This document shows positions 7,305 through 15,944 of a DNA stretch of 64,000 nt, piece after piece. The stretch comes from Thermaerobacter sp. FW80. GTDB lineage: Bacteria; Bacillota; Sulfobacillia; Thermaerobacterales; Thermaerobacteraceae. The position numbers and the translations under genes are program-made. The notes under the pieces were generated by a model, which saw nothing but the letters and a program-made list of their open reading frames with translations, was not told the origin of the DNA and made no database searches. How positions within the stretch are numbered: the stretch's first letter is position 1; every line of letters starts with the position of its first letter. Where the stretch lies: contig NZ_CP037895.1 in the NCBI RefSeq assembly GCF_004634385.1, forward strand, positions 434,001-498,000, read 5' to 3'.

Positions 7305-9452
7305 CTACGGGTGAGCCTGGGAGCGATCCCCCGGCGCGGGCGAACCGCCTTCAGGCGCCGGCGACCCGCCCCACCGCTGGATCACGCCGTCCGCCCCCGC
7401 CTCGCCGGCCCAGAAGTCCGCCAGGGGCGGGCGCACCTGCCGGCCCACGTCCTCGTGCTCGGGGCCGGGCGCCCCCGGCGCCACGGGATAGGCGACGGCC
7501 AGGCGCTGCCAGCGGCCGCGGGCGTCCCGGTTCCAGATGCCCAGCACCAGGTGCTCCAACTGCCGCCGGTACATCGCTGGCAGGGGGCTCTCGGCCCGCC
7601 AGGCCGCCAGCGAGGTGACGTCGGCGGGCACCGCCAGCAGCCGCCGGGTCAACACGTCGGTCCGCCACCGGCTGAGGAACCGGGCCAGTTCCACCGCAGC
7701 CTGGGTGTGGTCATCCCCCCGGTACCGGTTCTGCCGGAAGACCATCAGCCCCCCGACCTCCAGCAGCGCCGGCCGCGGCGCGCCCTCGGGCACCGGAGGC
7801 GGCAGCAGCACCAACCCCTCGGCATCCGGCGGGACCAGCGGCTCCCCGCGCCGCGGGTCGCCGGCGGAGGGAAGGCCGCCGGTCACGCGCCCGGAGGGTT
7901 CGACCTGCGGTGGCGGCGGCAGGGGCCAGCGCTCGGGCACGGCGGCATCGCCGTCCGCCGCGTCGGCTGCGGAGCCCCCTTCCCCACCGCCGCCGGCGCG
8001 GCCGCCTCGGGTCAGGGGCGGCACGGGCAGCGTACCCGGGCGAGGAGGCGGGGGTTCCTCCAACCGGCGCGGCACCAGCCCGGTCTCCCGCTCCAGCAGC
8101 CACCGGCCCAGGGCGGGGGTGAACCCCCCTGCCATCACCGCCGGGTCGTCTCCGGCCAGCCACTCGGCGGCTGCCGCCTCCATCACCGGCTCGAGCAGCC
8201 GGTGCTCCCGCAGGCGCTCCAGCCACGCCAGCGCCGCCCGCCCTTCCGGGCCCGCCCAGAGAACGGCGCCCGAGGGAGCCAGGGGCGAGGCCACGCCGCG
8301 CACCCGCAGCAGCTGCTCGAGGGGAAGATCCGCCCGCCCCACCCACAGGGTCAGGCCCGGGCCCTGCCCGGCCGGCGTGTCCGCCTGCCCAGCACCGGGT
8401 CGCGCCCCCGGCGATTGCGGGGTCCCGGACGGCGCGCCCTGGGATTCCGCACCGCCAGGGCCGGGTTCGTCCCCAGGAAGGCCGGCCAGGCGGTCGACGT
8501 CCGCATAGGTCCACCCCGTCAGGGCCAGGGCGTTGGGGTCAAGGCCCGCCTCTCGCACCCGGCCGACCCGCACCCACCACGTGTGGGGCGCCACCCAGCG
8601 CGGCCAGACCCAAAGGCGCCGGTCCGCCTGATAGAGGGCGAGGGCGGTGGGGTTGTACCAGCGCCGCTCCGCGCGGCCCAGGTAGGGGTTGAGGGGCACC
8701 TGCAGCGGGTGCCGGACCAGCAGCGCGCTGCCCCACCCGCCGAAGACGTCGGGCGGCTTGCCATCGGCCAGCGCCCGCTGTAGCCGGGCGGCCGCCTCCC
8801 GGGCGGGGATCCACTCCACCCGCACGCGAACGTTCGGGAACTGGCGGGCAAAGGCCCGCAGGGCCTGGTCCAGGTACTCCCGGTGGGTGAAGGGCCCCGG
8901 CCCCTCCAGCGGAGGAACCGGCGGGGGCTGGCCGCGGCGGGTCAGGGCGTTCGGACCGCGGCGCCCCGGCCCCTGGACGGCGCCCTGGCTGGCGGGCGTC
9001 CTCCCCCCTGGGGCCGACGGGCCGACGGGCGGCGCATCCCGCGGGCCCCCGGCGTCGGGTCCGTCCGGGGAACCCGGCCCGGAGGCCGAGCCCGGGCCCT
9101 GCGGCGCGCCCCGCGGCCCCGGGTCGCCCTCCCCCTGGCCGGATGCCTTGCCCTGGGGACCGTAGAGGGGCTCGGGGCTCGGGCCCTCCGGCAGCCGCAA
9201 GGGGTCCGGGAGGACGGCGACGGGCAGCTCCGTCTCCCACAGCACGACCTCGTAGGTCTTCTCGGGATCGAGCGGCACCGGTCGGTACCGTGCCCAGGGA
9301 TCCCCCCGGCGCTGGAGCCAGAGGCCGAACGCGCCGGCCGCCACGACCAGCAGGGCCGCCACGCCCACCACTAGCGCGATCCGCTGGCCCCGCGGGCGCC
9401 CGCCGCGGGGCCCCGACGGCGAGCCCGGAGCCTGGTTCCTCCCGGATGCCAT
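7305..9452 (-). CDS. Membrane-anchored extracellular solute-binding-like protein
   Basis: The N-terminus has about 20 polar and basic residues and then one membrane helix (IALVVGVAALLVVAAGAFGLWL), so the body lies outside the cell. The sequence around residues 190-300 (REYLDQALRAFARQFPNVRV, then DVFGGWGSALL) resembles family 1 ABC solute-binding proteins, which read alpha/beta lobes in this order. The C-terminal part (AAVELARFLSRW) also fits. Three Gly/Pro/Arg-rich linkers interrupt the lobes; one carries the GGTTCGTCC word. No permease or ATPase is adjacent, so substrate and transport role are unknown. Confidence 0.65.
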   Translation of the reverse strand: MASGRNQAPGSPSGPRGGRPRGQRIALVVGVAALLVVAAGAFGLWLQRRGDPWARYRPVPLDPEKTYEVVLWETELPVAVLPDPLRLPEGPSPEPLYGPQGKASGQGEGDPGPRGAPQGPGSASGPGSPDGPDAGGPRDAPPVGPSAPGGRTPASQGAVQGPGRRGPNALTRRGQPPPVPPLEGPGPFTHREYLDQALRAFARQFPNVRVRVEWIPAREAAARLQRALADGKPPDVFGGWGSALLVRHPLQVPLNPYLGRAERRWYNPTALALYQADRRLWVWPRWVAPHTWWVRVGRVREAGLDPNALALTGWTYADVDRLAGLPGDEPGPGGAESQGAPSGTPQSPGARPGAGQADTPAGQGPGLTLWVGRADLPLEQLLRVRGVASPLAPSGAVLWAGPEGRAALAWLERLREHRLLEPVMEAAAAEWLAGDDPAVMAGGFTPALGRWLLERETGLVPRRLEEPPPPRPGTLPVPPLTRGGRAGGGGEGGSAADAADGDAAVPERWPLPPPPQVEPSGRVTGGLPSAGDPRRGEPLVPPDAEGLVLLPPPVPEGAPRPALLEVGGLMVFRQNRYRGDDHTQAAVELARFLSRWRTDVLTRRLLAVPADVTSLAAWRAESPLPAMYRRQLEHLVLGIWNRDARGRWQRLAVAYPVAPGAPGPEHEDVGRQVRPPLADFWAGEAGADGVIQRWGGSPAPEGGSPAPGDRSQAHP

Positions 9453-9509
9453 GGCTTCGCCTCCCGTCGCCGGTGGCCGACGGTCGGATCCCCACCGGCC
9501 GCCGGTCGC

Positions 9510-10208
9510 CTACGGTCGGAACCCCACCAGCCGCTGCAGCGCCGCGTCCGCGACCCCGTCGGGATCCAGCCCGAACCACCACTCCGCGCCCGTCACCGCC
9601 TGTTCCGTGGCCCCTCCGTAGACGCCGTCGGCCACCCCGGGATCGAACCCGACGGCGCGCAGGGCCAGCTGGAGCAGGACCACGTCCTGGCCCACCGCCC
9701 CGCGCCGGTAGACGGGCAGCTTGTAGTAGACCTCGGTGGTACCGGTGATCTTGACGGGCGTGCCCACCTTGACCAGGTCGTCCAGGGTCATGACGTCCTC
9801 GTTGAACATGCGGATGCACCCGAGGCTGGCGTAGGTGCCGATGGAGCCGGGGTTGTTCGTCCCGTGGATGCCGTAGGAACCCCAGGGTGTGCTGAGTCCG
9901 AACCAGCGGGCGCCGAAGGGGCCGCCCGGCCAGTGGGCGATGTCCGTCACCCGCCACTCCCCCACCGGCGAAGGCTCGCCGGGCCGACCCGCGGCGACGG
10001 GGTAGGTCTTGACGGGCCGGCCGTTGCGGTAGACGGTGAGCTTGCGCGCGTCGATGTCGATGACCACGAGGACGTCGTCGGCCGCCGCCACGGCCGACCG
10101 CCCTCCCTGGAAGGCCAGTCCCGCCACGGCGGCCCACCAGCGGAGGAACCGCCAGTACGCGGTCCGAGCGTCCTCCCGCTCGCCGCAGACGGGGCCACCG
10201 CCCGCCAT
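9510..10208 (-). CDS. L,D-transpeptidase (YkuD) with peptidoglycan-binding domain
   Basis: Cross-links peptidoglycan stem peptides or anchors proteins outside the membrane. The YkuD active site is clear: HGTNNPGSIGTYASLGCIRM supplies the His and catalytic Cys. A PG-binding repeat follows (VVLLQLALRAVGFDPGVADG). The ATG at 10208 gives a plausible secretion signal (RFLRWWAAVAGLAFQGG). A second, better signal peptide (MARRLGRFLLGCLVLAGALL, ATG 10297) lies in another frame directly upstream with a good ribosome site. Two G6 runs lie between them, so a frameshift is possible. Confidence 0.82.
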   Translation of the reverse strand: MAGGGPVCGEREDARTAYWRFLRWWAAVAGLAFQGGRSAVAAADDVLVVIDIDARKLTVYRNGRPVKTYPVAAGRPGEPSPVGEWRVTDIAHWPGGPFGARWFGLSTPWGSYGIHGTNNPGSIGTYASLGCIRMFNEDVMTLDDLVKVGTPVKITGTTEVYYKLPVYRRGAVGQDVVLLQLALRAVGFDPGVADGVYGGATEQAVTGAEWWFGLDPDGVADAALQRLVGFRP

Positions 10209-10642
10209 CCCCCCGCCGGCCTGGTGCCCCCCACCCAGAGGAGGGCGCCGGCGAGCACGAGGCACCCCAGCAAGAACCGCCCCAGGCGGCGCGCCATCCG
10301 CGACCCCCCAATGGCATTCCGATACGACTCCTGCGGGGCAGGCCGCCCACGGCGACGGCCACGGCCCGCGCGGTGTGCCCGCGGGGTCGCGATCGTGCGT
10401 CCATGGACCCGCCTCCGCCACGCCCCCGCGTCGGGACCGGCCCAGGCTAGGCTATGCGGTGGGAGCTTGGGGTAGAAGGGCAGGAGGGGCAAGGCAGGCC
10501 TCGGTCGGGGGCGGCGGGGCCGGCCAGCGGCGCCGGTCAGCCACCCTCCCGGCCTTGCAGCGGCGCATGGCAGCCGCGCCGTGGAGGCTCGGCGAGGAGG
10601 GCGAGAAGGCGAGAGAGCGTCGGGCGGCGAGATGGTCCTCGG
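10209..10642. other. Gap upstream of L,D-transpeptidase
   Basis: 10209-10297 may encode an out-of-frame signal peptide for the transpeptidase. From 10300 to 10642 I see no supported gene or RNA. Confidence 0.4.
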
Positions 10643-11194
10643 TCAGCCGAGCAGCTCCGACAGTCGACAAGAGAACCCCGGCAGGACCGGCTCTTCGATG
10701 ACCGCGTCGGCACCCGACCAGGTCCGGGGTTCCCCTTCCTGCCCATGACGCGTAAGGGTCCTGGCCTCGAGATCGACGACCCACACCGCCCGCACCCCCG
10801 CCGCAAGGTACTGGGCGACCTTACGGCCGATCTCCGGCTCCGAGGCATCGTGGACCTCGACGACGAGCGCGGGCACCACGGCGGGGAACCCCCTCTCGTC
10901 CCCGATGCGCGCCACCTGCTCCGCGGTGAAGTAGGCCACGTCGGGCGCGCGCAGGGTGTGCACGGGCTCCTTGCGCAGGAGGATGCCCAGCTCGTTGGTG
11001 ATCACCTCCCCGCCGAGCCGCCGTTCCTCGACGAAATTCCCAAGGAGCCGAGCGATCCGGGTGACCACGCGGTTGTGGCGCCAGCCCGCGGGGGTCATGA
11101 TGACCAGCTCCCCCTCGTCGATCTCGTAGCGCCACCCGTCCGGCAGCCGCTCGAGCTCCTCGGCCGTCCACGGCTTGCGCGTCGCGGTGGCCAT
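10643..11194 (-). CDS. Uma2-family (DUF820) putative endonuclease
   Basis: Members have a PD-(D/E)XK nuclease-like fold, but their biological role is unclear. Visible core: WRYEIDEGELVIM, APDVAYF, then PALVVEVHDASE and KVAQYLAAGVRAVWVVD, the usual order of the putative catalytic Asp/Glu/Lys residues. The ATG at 11194 has GGAGGAGG about 6 bases upstream, and the product is 183 residues, the family norm. It stands alone between the L,D-transpeptidase and the patatin gene. Confidence 0.85.
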   Translation of the reverse strand: MATATRKPWTAEELERLPDGWRYEIDEGELVIMTPAGWRHNRVVTRIARLLGNFVEERRLGGEVITNELGILLRKEPVHTLRAPDVAYFTAEQVARIGDERGFPAVVPALVVEVHDASEPEIGRKVAQYLAAGVRAVWVVDLEARTLTRHGQEGEPRTWSGADAVIEEPVLPGFSCRLSELLG

Positions 11195-11295
11195 GGCTGC
11201 ACCTCCTCCGCAGCCTGCATCATCGAGATCATCGCAGGGGACCGCTCGCACCGGGGTGCCGTGCATCCCACTCGCAGCGGATCGCAGCGGATCCT

Positions 11296-12237
11296 TCACG
11301 TCACCGCCTGCCCCGACGCCGCCTCCGGTGCCGCGGGGTGGAGCAGGCGCTCCAGATCGGCGAGGGCTTCGCGCAGGGCCCGGGCGCCCGCCTCGATGCA
11401 CTCGGGGACGCGATGCAGATCGGTGAGTTCGACATCCGGGAGATCCGGCTGCAGCACCAGGTCCGCGAAGCGCTCCAGCTTGAACCCGGCCAGATCACGG
11501 GCCATCAGGTCGAAGGCCTGGCCCAGGTAGTCCAGCAAGCCGGCCGGCTCGCGGCGCCGGCGGGCGGAGACGTCGACCGCCACGACGACCCGGGCGCCCA
11601 GGGCCCGCGCCGCCTCCGCCGGCACCTTGTCCTTCACCGCGCCGTCGACGAGGATGTAGGGCCCCATCCGCTTGGGCTCGAAGATCCCGGGGATCGCGAT
11701 GCTGGCGCGCACCGCCGCGGCCAGACTGCCCTTGTCCACGACGATGGCAGCGGGCATCGCCCGCTGCACCCGCTCGCGGTAGGCCGGGGGGCAGAACACC
11801 ACCGCCCGACCGGACCGGACGTCGGCGGCCATGATCCCCACCGGCCGCTGGAGCTGCTCGAGCCGTGCGCCGCGCGTCCAGAGCCCGAACAAGCGCTCGA
11901 GCTTCTGCCCCTGGATCACGCCCTGGGGCACGGGCCGCCGCGGACGCCAGCGCAGCCGCAGGACCTGGGCGATGACCGCCAGCACCGAGCCCCAGGTGAG
12001 GTTGGAATCGTAGAGTTCGACGGAACGGAGGCGGCGCGAGACCTCTTCCATCTGGGCCGGCGTCCAGCCACACGCCCAGAGGGCCGCCAGGATGGCGCCG
12101 CTCGAGGTCCCGGTGACCACGTCCGGCGCGTACCCGGCATCCTGCAGCGCCCGCAGCACCCCGACGTGGGCCAACCCGCGCAGGCCGCCGCCCCCAAGGG
12201 CGAGGCCGAGCTCCATGGGCTCCTGTTGGCCGCTCAT
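11296..12237 (-). CDS. Patatin-like phospholipase family protein
   Basis: Predicted acyl hydrolase with a Ser-Asp dyad. The oxyanion loop is GGGGLRGLAHVG (residue 16 on), the nucleophile elbow GTSSG follows at about residue 43, and the catalytic Asp is in LVDGAVKDKVP. The layout matches the bacterial RssA/YlbK group (about 310 residues). The ATG at 12237 has GGAGGG 7 bases upstream. No signal peptide is seen; a cytosolic or membrane-surface role is likely. Confidence 0.88.
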   Translation of the reverse strand: MSGQQEPMELGLALGGGGLRGLAHVGVLRALQDAGYAPDVVTGTSSGAILAALWACGWTPAQMEEVSRRLRSVELYDSNLTWGSVLAVIAQVLRLRWRPRRPVPQGVIQGQKLERLFGLWTRGARLEQLQRPVGIMAADVRSGRAVVFCPPAYRERVQRAMPAAIVVDKGSLAAAVRASIAIPGIFEPKRMGPYILVDGAVKDKVPAEAARALGARVVVAVDVSARRRREPAGLLDYLGQAFDLMARDLAGFKLERFADLVLQPDLPDVELTDLHRVPECIEAGARALREALADLERLLHPAAPEAASGQAVT

Positions 12238-12610
12238 GGCGCGCCCTCCCAACGCCCGTTCCGACCGTCCCCCGTAGGGGAACTCGCGCGATGGCCTGCC
12301 GCCCCTGCCCACGATCCGCCTACCCTGGCCCACGATCCGACTGCCTTACGTAAGAGATTACCTGAAGAGATTACCTGAAGTCGCTCGCCTGCGGCCGTCG
12401 CACGATCCTGGCCGCCATCGCCCCCTCTCCCCGCCGCCGCCGTCGGCCCGTGTCCCCGCGGCCATCGCCACGCGACGCCCGCGGCGTCGCCCGGCGACCC
12501 CGCCCTCGCCAGGCTCGCTGGTCGACGGGGGTCGGCGATGCCCATGGCCTCGGCGATCCTCGCCGGCCCTCCCCGAGCGGCCCCCGCCGGCCACGGGTCC
12601 TCCTCTGGCC
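12238..12610. other. Gap with a 13-base tandem repeat
   Basis: AAGAGATTACCTG occurs twice head to tail at 12352-12377 in an AT-rich island of otherwise GC-rich, noncoding DNA. It may be part of the patatin promoter region. No gene is supported here. Confidence 0.5.
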
Positions 12611-14590
12611 TCAACGGGCCCGCGCCAGGGTCCGGTCGAGCACGGTGGCGAACATGGCCGCGCCCCGCTCCGCCCGGATCCGACTGTTGGTGTGGGCCCC
12701 CACCTCGATCAGCAGCGTCCGCGGCCCCAGGTCCTGGTTGTAGTTCCCCCGCCCGTAGTAGATGCCCTTGACCAGGCCGGGGAAGCTGCGGTCCGCCTCC
12801 GCCTTCAGGCGCCGGGCGAAGGCCAGGTTCGTCCGGTGGAAGGGGTTCTCGCGCCCCACCACCAACCGGATCTGGGTCACCGGCTCCCCCTTGACCACCT
12901 CCCGGTAGAACTCGGGCGGCGTCGCGTCCCGATGGACGTCCAGCAGGACCAGCGGATTCTTGGGCAGCATCTTCAGGGCGGTGCGCCGCGACCGCCGGTA
13001 GGCGCCGCGGTCGTGGGGCAGGTGGAGGGCCTCCGACTTCACCACCCGAAAACCGTGCTGCGCCAGCTCCCGGCCGAGGACGTCCCCGACCCGGTGGATC
13101 CCGCCGCGCCCGTTGACGCTGGCCGTCCCGTCCGTCGGGATGTACGACTCGTCGTTGTGGGTGTGGTAGATCCCGATGAACCCCTCGCCCCTGGGCTGCG
13201 GACGAACCGGCGACGGGTCGACCACCTTCTGGAACAGCGCCCCCAGGGGCAGGGCGTTGGCCAGGGCCGCGGGACCGGGCCGGGGTCCCGGCCCCCGTCC
13301 CGGGAGCGGGTCGAGGGCGCCATGGTTCGCCGCCGCACCGACGCCCCCCGTCGGCGTTCCCCAGGGATCCGGGATGAGGCCGGCCGGGGCCGCCCGCCAG
13401 ACGGAGAAGAGGGAGGGCGGCGTCCACCGAACCCGCGGCGAGGCGAAGGCGTCGGGCCCGGTGGGCGCGCCGCCTACGCCGGCATCCGCCCCCGCCGCCG
13501 GGCCGTCCGGACCTGGGGCCGGGGTCCCCGGGCCCGTCGCGCGCGCAGGGCCCGTCTCGGGCGCCCCCGGCCCCCTCGGGCTGGGGGCGCCGGTTCGTCC
13601 GGCGAGGGTTCCGTCGGCCGGGGCCAGCAGCGCCCGGGCGTAGGCGATGGCGCCCTCGACCCGCACGATGCGGTACCAGCGGTCGGCGGCGTCGATCCAG
13701 ATGTCGCCCACCTGCATGACGCGGGACGAGACCAGGAGCAGGCGCTCCGTGCCGACCTCGCGGAGCTCCATGGGCGCGTCGACCAGCTCGTCGCCCGTGG
13801 GTTGCTGAAACCGCGGGCCTAGCCAGGCCGTGACCGCCACCACGACCAGGGCGAGGGCAGCCAGCAGCCACGAGGCGGCGGGCGAGGGGGCCACCCCTTG
13901 CTCCGCCACCGAGGGCGGCGGTGCCGGCCGCGCCTTGCCCCGCCGCCATGGTGCCCGGCGCGCGAGCCACTCGCGGATCTCGCCGACGCCTTCGGCCAAG
14001 GCCACGGCGCCCACGCTGGCCAGGACCACCGCGTCGAAGACGCCGCCTCCCCCCAGGTTGACCCAGGCGCCGGGGATGCCGCGCAGGCTGTTGGTGACCG
14101 CTCCAATGAGATCGACCAGCAACACGCCCAGGGTGGCGGCGATGAAGGCCGCACGGCGAGAGCGGCCCGCCAGGTAGCCGAAGAGCGCGGCCACCACCAC
14201 CGGGCTCCAGAGGGGATCCATCAGCCACCAGCGTCCCCCGCCCGGGTCGCTGGGGAGGAACCAGTCGGTGGCGTACACCGCCGCGGCGGTCCAGAGGGAG
14301 GCGACCAGGGCCCGGCGGCGCTCGAAGGCGTGGTCGGTGGTCAGCAGCAGATAGAGCGCCACCGCCGCCGGCACGAGGGCACCGCCGGGGTCGATCCGGA
14401 CCCCAGGGCCCAGCGCCATCTCCGGCAAGAAGGTACCCGCGATCATCGCGCCGAGCAGGGCAAGGGCCGTGCTCTTGCTGAGCCGCATGCGGTCCAGGAC
14501 CTGATGGACCACCCCCATCAGGACCAGGACCGCCAGTCCGACCAGCAGTGCCGTCGTGCCGCTGAACAACCCGCGCTCCACCTCCGCCAT
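12611..14590 (-). CDS. DUF1614 membrane domain fused to SpoIIP-type amidase
   Basis: The N-terminal 230 residues carry about 7 membrane helices with the DUF1614 pattern (SKSTALALLGAMIAG, then a conserved Gly-rich NLGGGGVFDAVVL loop). One more helix lies near residue 255. After a Pro/Gly linker holding two GGTTCGTCC words, the C-terminal 210 residues match SpoIIP, the amidase/endopeptidase of engulfment: GIYHTHNDESYIPTDG, LLDVHRDA, LIEVGAHTNS. These supply the metal-binding His/Glu residues. Normal SpoIIP has a single membrane anchor, so this fusion is unusual. The start is uncertain because the ribosome site is weak. Confidence 0.82.
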   Translation of the reverse strand: MAEVERGLFSGTTALLVGLAVLVLMGVVHQVLDRMRLSKSTALALLGAMIAGTFLPEMALGPGVRIDPGGALVPAAVALYLLLTTDHAFERRRALVASLWTAAAVYATDWFLPSDPGGGRWWLMDPLWSPVVVAALFGYLAGRSRRAAFIAATLGVLLVDLIGAVTNSLRGIPGAWVNLGGGGVFDAVVLASVGAVALAEGVGEIREWLARRAPWRRGKARPAPPPSVAEQGVAPSPAASWLLAALALVVVAVTAWLGPRFQQPTGDELVDAPMELREVGTERLLLVSSRVMQVGDIWIDAADRWYRIVRVEGAIAYARALLAPADGTLAGRTGAPSPRGPGAPETGPARATGPGTPAPGPDGPAAGADAGVGGAPTGPDAFASPRVRWTPPSLFSVWRAAPAGLIPDPWGTPTGGVGAAANHGALDPLPGRGPGPRPGPAALANALPLGALFQKVVDPSPVRPQPRGEGFIGIYHTHNDESYIPTDGTASVNGRGGIHRVGDVLGRELAQHGFRVVKSEALHLPHDRGAYRRSRRTALKMLPKNPLVLLDVHRDATPPEFYREVVKGEPVTQIRLVVGRENPFHRTNLAFARRLKAEADRSFPGLVKGIYYGRGNYNQDLGPRTLLIEVGAHTNSRIRAERGAAMFATVLDRTLARAR

Positions 14591-14639
14591 CGGCACCCGT
14601 GCCGACCTCGGACCGTCTGCGCTGCCGTCCCCGCGGGAC

Positions 14640-15110
14640 GCCCGCGCGCACCCTGGACCCGCCGCGTATCGCCCGCCGCCGCGCGTCGACGCCACCCCTG
14701 GACCGTTTGCGCGCACCGGTGGCCCCGGGGCGTCCGAGGCAACCCTGAACCGTTTGTGCGCACCGGTCACCGCGGGACGTCCGGGGCAACCCGGGACCGT
14801 CCGCGCATCGCAGCGGGGCGTCCGCGTCACTCTTGGCCCGTCCGCGTGCCCCGGCCGCCACGGAGCGGCCGGGGCGAGCCCAGGCGCCCGCGCCCCCGGG
14901 TCGTTCGCGCGCACCGGTCGCCGCGGGGCGCCGAGGCAGCCCCAGGCCGCCGCAGCAGCGGCAGCCGTCCCCCGGCGGTCCGGGCGCCGCGACCTGGCGC
15001 GGGCGCAGCCCCGGGAGCTGGGCGCAGCAGCGGCAGCCGTCCCCCGGCGGTCCGGGCGCCGGGTGGCCGCGCCCGGGCGCCGCCCTCGGAACGATGTGGC
15101 GGGCCGGGTC
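14640..15110. repeat. Degenerate tandem repeat field
   Basis: Units of about 48 bases built on GGACCGTTTGCGCGCACCGG recur three to four times at 14690-14850. A 36-base direct repeat beginning GCAGCAGCGGCAGCCGTCC occurs twice (about 14953 and 15026). No reading frame explains them, so the gap 14591-15685 upstream of the SpoIIP fusion appears noncoding. Confidence 0.65.
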
Positions 15111-15685
15111 CCCGCACCGACCCTCGCCGTCCGGGCGCAGCCCGGAGACCACCACGGACTCCCCCGGGAGGCCGGGCTGGGCGACCGGGCCGAGGCGAGG
15201 ACCCCCACGGTGCCGGTGCCGCCTGGGTCTGGGGCGCCTGGGGGGCCCGACGGCGGCGACGGCGGCCGCGGCGGCGACGTGGTGCTGGTGGTCGACCCGT
15301 CCCTGACCACATGGGCCCTGGGCGGGCCCGGCCCCGGTGCGATCGGTGTCCGGCGACGAACCGGCCCTGGGCGGGCCACGCCCCGCTGCGGTTGACACCG
15401 GGGGACGAGCCGCCCCGGGGCCGGCCGCGCCGCGGTGCGGTCGGCCATAGCATGCCACCCTGGTTCCTGTGGCTTGTGCCGGCGCCGACGTCGCGTCGGC
15501 GCCCCAGGGGACGGTGCCGGAACCGGATCGCGAGGAAGATGGGGGAGGTGCCTGCGAGGGTGCGCCGGGGTCCGACGCCGGGAACCATGGTGTGTGCCGG
15601 AGGGCCCGACTTGCAGGTCTCGCGCCGCCGTGCAACCCTGCCGGTCAGGTCCTCACCCGAAGGCCAAGATACGACCTCCACCCGA

Positions 15686-15715
15686 TTGGGCAGCGCTCTG
15701 CAAGGATGCTATTTT
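15686..15715 (+). promoter_or_regulatory. Extended -10 promoter for the 15.7 kb RNA
   Basis: TTGGGC (15686-15691) and TGCTATTTT (-10 at 15710-15715) are separated by 18 bases. The AT-rich -10 stands out locally. Confidence 0.5.
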
Positions 15716-15721
15716 GACCTT

Positions 15722-15865
15722 GCAACCGGGCACGACACCCGGCCCGGTTGCCACCGATAAGCGGTCAAACCGCTGTCGGTACACCCCTCTCGCGGGCGGC
15801 CGCACCGCCCCGTGACGCATCCCCCAGACGCAACAAGCCTCCGGGAGGAGGCTTGTTGCGTTTTT
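15722..15865 (+). ncRNA. Candidate structured RNA of unknown family
   Basis: About 144 nt between a promoter and a very strong terminator, with no downstream gene on this strand, so it is not an mRNA leader. Hairpin 1: GCAACCGGGC (15722-15731) pairs perfectly with GCCCGGTTGC (15742-15751). Hairpin 2: ACCGA..AGCGGT (15753-15765) pairs with ACCGCT..TCGGT (15769-15780) around a CAA loop. A GC-rich third stem lies at about 15790-15813. I could not match it to SRP RNA, 6S, tmRNA or a known riboswitch. Confidence 0.55.
15828..15865 (+). terminator. Strong intrinsic terminator
   Basis: Fifteen perfect base pairs (ACGCAACAAGCCTCC with its complement), a GGGA tetraloop and a TTTTT tail. Confidence 0.92.
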
Positions 15866-15944
15866 CGTGACGGATTTCACAAGTCGAGTGCCTGCAGGGC
15901 GCGGCCGTCGGACCGCCCGCCTGGACCGGTCGCCGTGACCCGGC

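Noticed and set aside
15640-15700. Possible SRP RNA because of GGTCAGGTCC
   Set aside because: The conserved GGAAGGAAGCAGC loop of the S domain is missing on both strands.
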